Source: Deltaproteobacteria bacterium (GTDB taxonomy: Bacteria > Myxococcota_A > UBA9160 > SMWR01). Taken from it: a DNA stretch of 16,704 nucleotides. Below, one piece after another: positions 14,189 to 16,704 of this stretch. The stretch covers positions 1 through 16,704 of the forward strand of contig JAFDAW010000020.1 of assembly GCA_019313605.1 (NCBI GenBank), in the 5' to 3' direction. The notes below the pieces were generated by a model that searched no databases, had not been told where the DNA came from, and was given only the letters and a program-made list of their open reading frames with translations. Position 1 is the first letter of the stretch. Every line of letters begins with the position of its first letter. A program made the position numbers and the translations under genes.

Positions 14189-14323
14189 CTCCTAGCTGGC
14201 GAATCCTGCGGATTCGCTTTGCGGCGTCGTGCAACCCCATTCTGGCGTCGCACTCCTAGCTGGCGAATCCTGCGGATTCGCTTTGCGGCGTCGTGCAACC
14301 CCATTCTGGGGTCACGCTCCTAG
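14189..14323. repeat. Tandem 64-bp palindromic repeat inside the mla operon
   Basis: Two copies (14189-14252 and 14253-14316) differ at 3 of 64 positions, and a third CTCCTAG remnant (14317-14323) follows. Each unit has a hairpin GCGAATCC / GGATTCGC with a TGC loop, then TTTGCGGCG, then a second imperfect hairpin with ACCCC-attct-GGGGT in copy 2. The third CTCCTAG carries the mlaE stop codon (14322-14320), so the duplicated unit includes that end. The first half matches the 55-bp repeat at 2694; the second half does not. Confidence 0.9.
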
Positions 14324-15099
14324 ACTCCCCAGAATCCATTGAGGAAGAAGTCGCAAATCAGAATAGCGACGGACCCAACCACGACGGTGCCCGTCGTCGC
14401 AGCGCTCACGCCGGCGGCCGTCGGTTCGCTGATATAGCCGCGATAGGTCGCGATCAGACCTGTCAGTGCGCCGAAAGTGATCGCCTTCGAAAAACTTCCG
14501 ATGACGTCGTTCCAGAATTTGACGGATCCTTCCATGCTGGCCATGAACGAACCGCCGTCGACGCCGAGCAATCCGACCGCAACCCCGTAACCACCCATGA
14601 GCGCGAAAACGATGAATAACCCCGCGAGAAGTGGCATCACGATCAGCAGCGCGAGTGCCTTCGGCGACACGACGAAGTCGACCGGATCGACCGACATCAT
14701 CCGCAGGCCGTCCAACTGTTCGGTGGTCACCATCGTCGCAATTTCCGCCGCGATCGCAGATCCCGCGCGCCCGGTTACGAGTAGCGCAGTGAGGACCGGC
14801 CCGAGTTCCCGGATCACTGAGAGTCCAACCAACGCACCGAGGGCCTCTTCGGCGCCGAAGCGGACCAGCGTCGTGTAGCCGAGCAGGCTGAGCGTCCCGC
14901 CGACCACGACGCCAGAGAGGCAAACGACGGGAAGCGACAAGACGCCGGCATCGTACACGTCGGCCACGATCCGGCGAATCCGATAAGGGCGCCCCAGCAA
15001 GCACACCACGATCCGAAGTGCGAATTGCGCAATCTTGCCGAGGTGCTCGAGCACCACCAGCGACCGATACCCCATATTTTCAATCATTGTGAATTTCAC
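14320..15099 (-). CDS. mlaE: MlaE, phospholipid ABC-transporter permease
   Basis: A 259-residue integral inner-membrane permease of the MlaE/YrbE family. The signature is clear: ELGPVLTALLVTGRAGSA followed by IAAEIATMVTTEQLDGLRMM (about 98-135). Hydrophobic segments lie at about 50-75, 95-110, 148-175 and 235-255. It starts at GTG 15099, overlapping the mlaF stop by 4 nt (GTGA), so translation is coupled to mlaF. The stop codon is embedded in a palindromic repeat. Confidence 0.95.
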   Translation of the reverse strand: MKFTMIENMGYRSLVVLEHLGKIAQFALRIVVCLLGRPYRIRRIVADVYDAGVLSLPVVCLSGVVVGGTLSLLGYTTLVRFGAEEALGALVGLSVIRELGPVLTALLVTGRAGSAIAAEIATMVTTEQLDGLRMMSVDPVDFVVSPKALALLIVMPLLAGLFIVFALMGGYGVAVGLLGVDGGSFMASMEGSVKFWNDVIGSFSKAITFGALTGLIATYRGYISEPTAAGVSAATTGTVVVGSVAILICDFFLNGFWGV

Positions 15100-15926
15100 G
15101 AGTTCTTCCGACGATCGGGCGTAGTCCGACGATCCATCAACGGGGTGACGTCGAGTTCGTGATGTTCTGCGAAGCTATCGCTCTCGGCGATGAGGAATTC
15201 CACGATGCGCTCGTCCGCACTCTTGAGAAGATCGTCGGGCGGACCCGCGATCGCGATTCCGTCGACCATGAAAACGAGCCGATCGGCCATGCGGAGTGAC
15301 GAAGCCATGTGATGGGATGTCACGATCAACGTCAGATCGAGGTGCCGATTCAGGTCGACGAGCAACGCTTCGATGCGTCGCACATTGATCGGGTCGAGAC
15401 CGGAAAAAGGCTCGTCGACCAGGAGAATTTCGGGATCCATCACGATCGCGCGCGCCAATGCGGCCCGGCGACTCATGCCCCCAGAGAGTTCCCGGGGATA
15501 GAGGTGCCCCGTATCGGAAAGGCCCACCGCCACGAGCCGGCGATCGACCTCGGACTCGATATCCATTTCAGCGAGACGGGTGTGCTCACGCAACGGCAGC
15601 GCGACGTTCTCCGCAACCGTCATCGAGTCGAGCAGCGCTCCGCCCTGAAAGAGCATCCCGATCCGGTCTCGCACCTTGAAGAGTTCGCGTTCGGAAAACC
15701 CGGTGATGTCCTGCTCGGCCACGCGGACGCTGCCGCTATCGGGCCTCTGGAGCCCTCCGATCATGCGGATCAGGGTGCTCTTGCCCGCGCCGCTGCCTCC
15801 GAGAACTACCGAAACCCGACCGCGCGGAAATCCGCAGGACAGTCCGTCGAAGATCACGCGCTCGCCGCGCTTGAGCGAAACGCCATCGAATGCAATCCGA
15901 AATTCCGGTTCTTCGGGTTCGCTCAT
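15096..15926 (-). CDS. mlaF: MlaF, phospholipid ABC-transporter ATPase
   Basis: A 276-residue cytoplasmic ABC ATPase and the first gene of the operon. All nucleotide-binding motifs are intact: Walker A GGSGAGKST (43-51), Q-loop Gln94 (LFQGG), signature LSGGMSRRAALARA (147-160), Walker B ILLVDEP (167-173, Glu172 as catalytic base), and the switch His in TSHH (203-206). The C-terminal extension (about 245-276) is charged and ends TTPDRRKNS; in E. coli this end of MlaF contacts MlaB, which is not found in this window. A TGGAGC site lies about 4 nt before ATG 15926. Confidence 0.96.
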   Translation of the reverse strand: MSEPEEPEFRIAFDGVSLKRGERVIFDGLSCGFPRGRVSVVLGGSGAGKSTLIRMIGGLQRPDSGSVRVAEQDITGFSERELFKVRDRIGMLFQGGALLDSMTVAENVALPLREHTRLAEMDIESEVDRRLVAVGLSDTGHLYPRELSGGMSRRAALARAIVMDPEILLVDEPFSGLDPINVRRIEALLVDLNRHLDLTLIVTSHHMASSLRMADRLVFMVDGIAIAGPPDDLLKSADERIVEFLIAESDSFAEHHELDVTPLMDRRTTPDRRKNS

Positions 15927-16391
15927 GCGCTCCAGTCCCGAGGTGCTTCCCGCGTATTCCTTGTGCCATACCTGGGGGTGGGGTCGGCTGCCGCACAGAA
16001 GTCGACCTGTCGGTCGATCCCGTTAGACAGCCTGTAGCGAACCAGCGATTCCGCCGCGAATGGAACCTTCGCGCCGCACACCCCCCCGGGCACTTGCGGG
16101 ATTCTAGTCCAACCGGGCACGACTCTGCGCCCCCAACGGGCCAGGAATCGCCCTGAGGCCGGGCTCCGAGCGTCTCCGCTGCCCGCGCGCGCGAGAAATC
16201 AGCCCGCATCGATTGAGAAGCCGCTTGCGGCGACACCGCCAAGGCCGTTACATCCCCTACCCAAAACGGACACACGAGTCGACTTTGCGACCGCCCACGT
16301 CGGATTCGCAATCGGCCCCGAGGCCGGCACCCATCGATCGTTTTCGGTGTGGGCCCGGGCGCGGACGGCAACTCGTTGGAGAGCACACCGC
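15927..16391. other. 465-bp divergent intergenic region, no gene seen
   Basis: This region separates the start of mlaF (-) from the SMUG glycosylase gene (+). I see no supportable gene. It must hold the promoters for both, but none is close to sigma-70 consensus. Notable parts are TCGACC-TGTC-GGTCGA (16002-16017), a hairpin sharing its 12-base core with the second hairpin of the 55-bp repeat; a run of seven C (around 16081); and a GCCGC-TT-GCGGC stem (16220-16231). Confidence 0.6.
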
Positions 16392-16704
16392 ATGCGGGGA
16401 AAGATCGCCTCGAAGGTTCGAGCCACGACGCGAAAGCTCTGTGAGCAGCTCGCGGACCTGCGTTTCGCCACCCCCGTCACCCATGTCTACAACCCGCTCG
16501 AGTACGCGCGGCGCGCCCACAACCGCTACATCCGATCGTATGGGGACGATCCCAAGGCGGTGATCTTTCTCGGCATGAACCCGGGGCCGTTCGGCATGGC
16601 ACAAACCGGCGTCCCGTTCGGCGACATCGGATACGTGCGAGATTGGTTGGGCATCGAAGAGTCCGTCGGGCGCCCGGCGATCGAGCACCCCAAGCGGCCC
16701 GTCC
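16392..16704 (+). CDS. SMUG-type uracil-DNA glycosylase, N-terminal part
   Basis: The first 104 residues of a gene cut by the right edge of the window. SMUG1-family enzymes remove uracil and some oxidised pyrimidines from DNA in base-excision repair. The match is strong: HVYNPLEYA (31-39), the active-site block GMNPGPFGMAQTGVPFG (61-77, with Asn63 expected to position the catalytic water), VRDWLGI (82-88) and EHPKRPV (98-104). ATG 16392 is preceded by GGAGAG about 9 nt upstream. The frame stays open further upstream with a possible GTG at 16347, but the ATG start gives a normal family N-terminus. It reads away from mlaF. Confidence 0.92.
   Translation, partial: MRGKIASKVRATTRKLCEQLADLRFATPVTHVYNPLEYARRAHNRYIRSYGDDPKAVIFLGMNPGPFGMAQTGVPFGDIGYVRDWLGIEESVGRPAIEHPKRPV

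Noticed and set aside
16257..16688. Minus-strand open frame antisense to the SMUG gene
   Set aside because: The plus strand carries an unmistakable SMUG active-site block; the antisense frame shows no motif.

Overview
This 16.7 kb window is chromosomal DNA, roughly 60% G+C by eye, from a Gram-negative bacterium. The evidence is a nearly complete Mla outer-membrane lipid transport operon, a periplasmic Prc/Tsp-type protease, BolA/IbaG and two lipoproteins with clear lipoboxes. Codon use is uniform and the style fits Proteobacteria or Myxococcota-like lineages; no rRNA or other taxonomic marker is present, so a finer placement would be a guess. There is no prophage, CRISPR array, rRNA or tRNA that I can support.

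Layout. 1-182 (-): start of an AsmA-like envelope protein, cut by the window edge, divergent from prc (335-2431, +), which overlaps ibaG/bolA (2428-2691, +) by 4 bp. Two and a half copies of a 55-bp palindromic repeat fill the gap to a convergent PfkB-family kinase (2824-3714, -). Next come a membrane-anchored GAF protein with a degenerate histidine-kinase ATPase domain (3892-5376, +) and, 10 bp later, a secreted calcineurin-like phosphoesterase (5387-6970, +). A higBA toxin-antitoxin module (7054-7653, -) follows, with a textbook promoter inside a perfect 10-bp inverted-repeat operator and flanks that resemble integron attC ends. Then come a small membrane protein (7879-8433, +), a crotonase (8567-9364, +) and a lipoprotein with a beta-lactamase/penicillin-binding fold but an apparently dead active site (9446-10561, +). 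Convergent to it is a predicted secreted, His-rich protein carrying a classical C2H2 zinc finger (10667-11095, -). A SAM methyltransferase (11246-12100, +) is separated from the convergent mla operon by a 185-bp imperfect palindrome with 20-bp terminal inverted repeats. The operon on the minus strand reads mlaF-mlaE-mlaD-mlaA-mlaC (15926 down to 12302), with two copies of a 64-bp palindromic repeat between mlaE and mlaD. The window ends in the 5' part of a SMUG-type uracil-DNA glycosylase gene (16392 onward, +).

How the parts fit. Envelope maintenance is the main theme: Mla lipid transport, Prc proteolysis, an AsmA-like protein, lipoproteins and a secreted phosphoesterase. The most unusual content is (i) the secreted His-rich protein with a eukaryote-style C2H2 finger, (ii) two probable pseudoenzymes, and (iii) a modular palindromic repeat family that occurs as 55-bp and 64-bp tandem units sharing one half. 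I did not find a clearly new multi-gene system. All functional calls are from reading motifs; no database search was possible.
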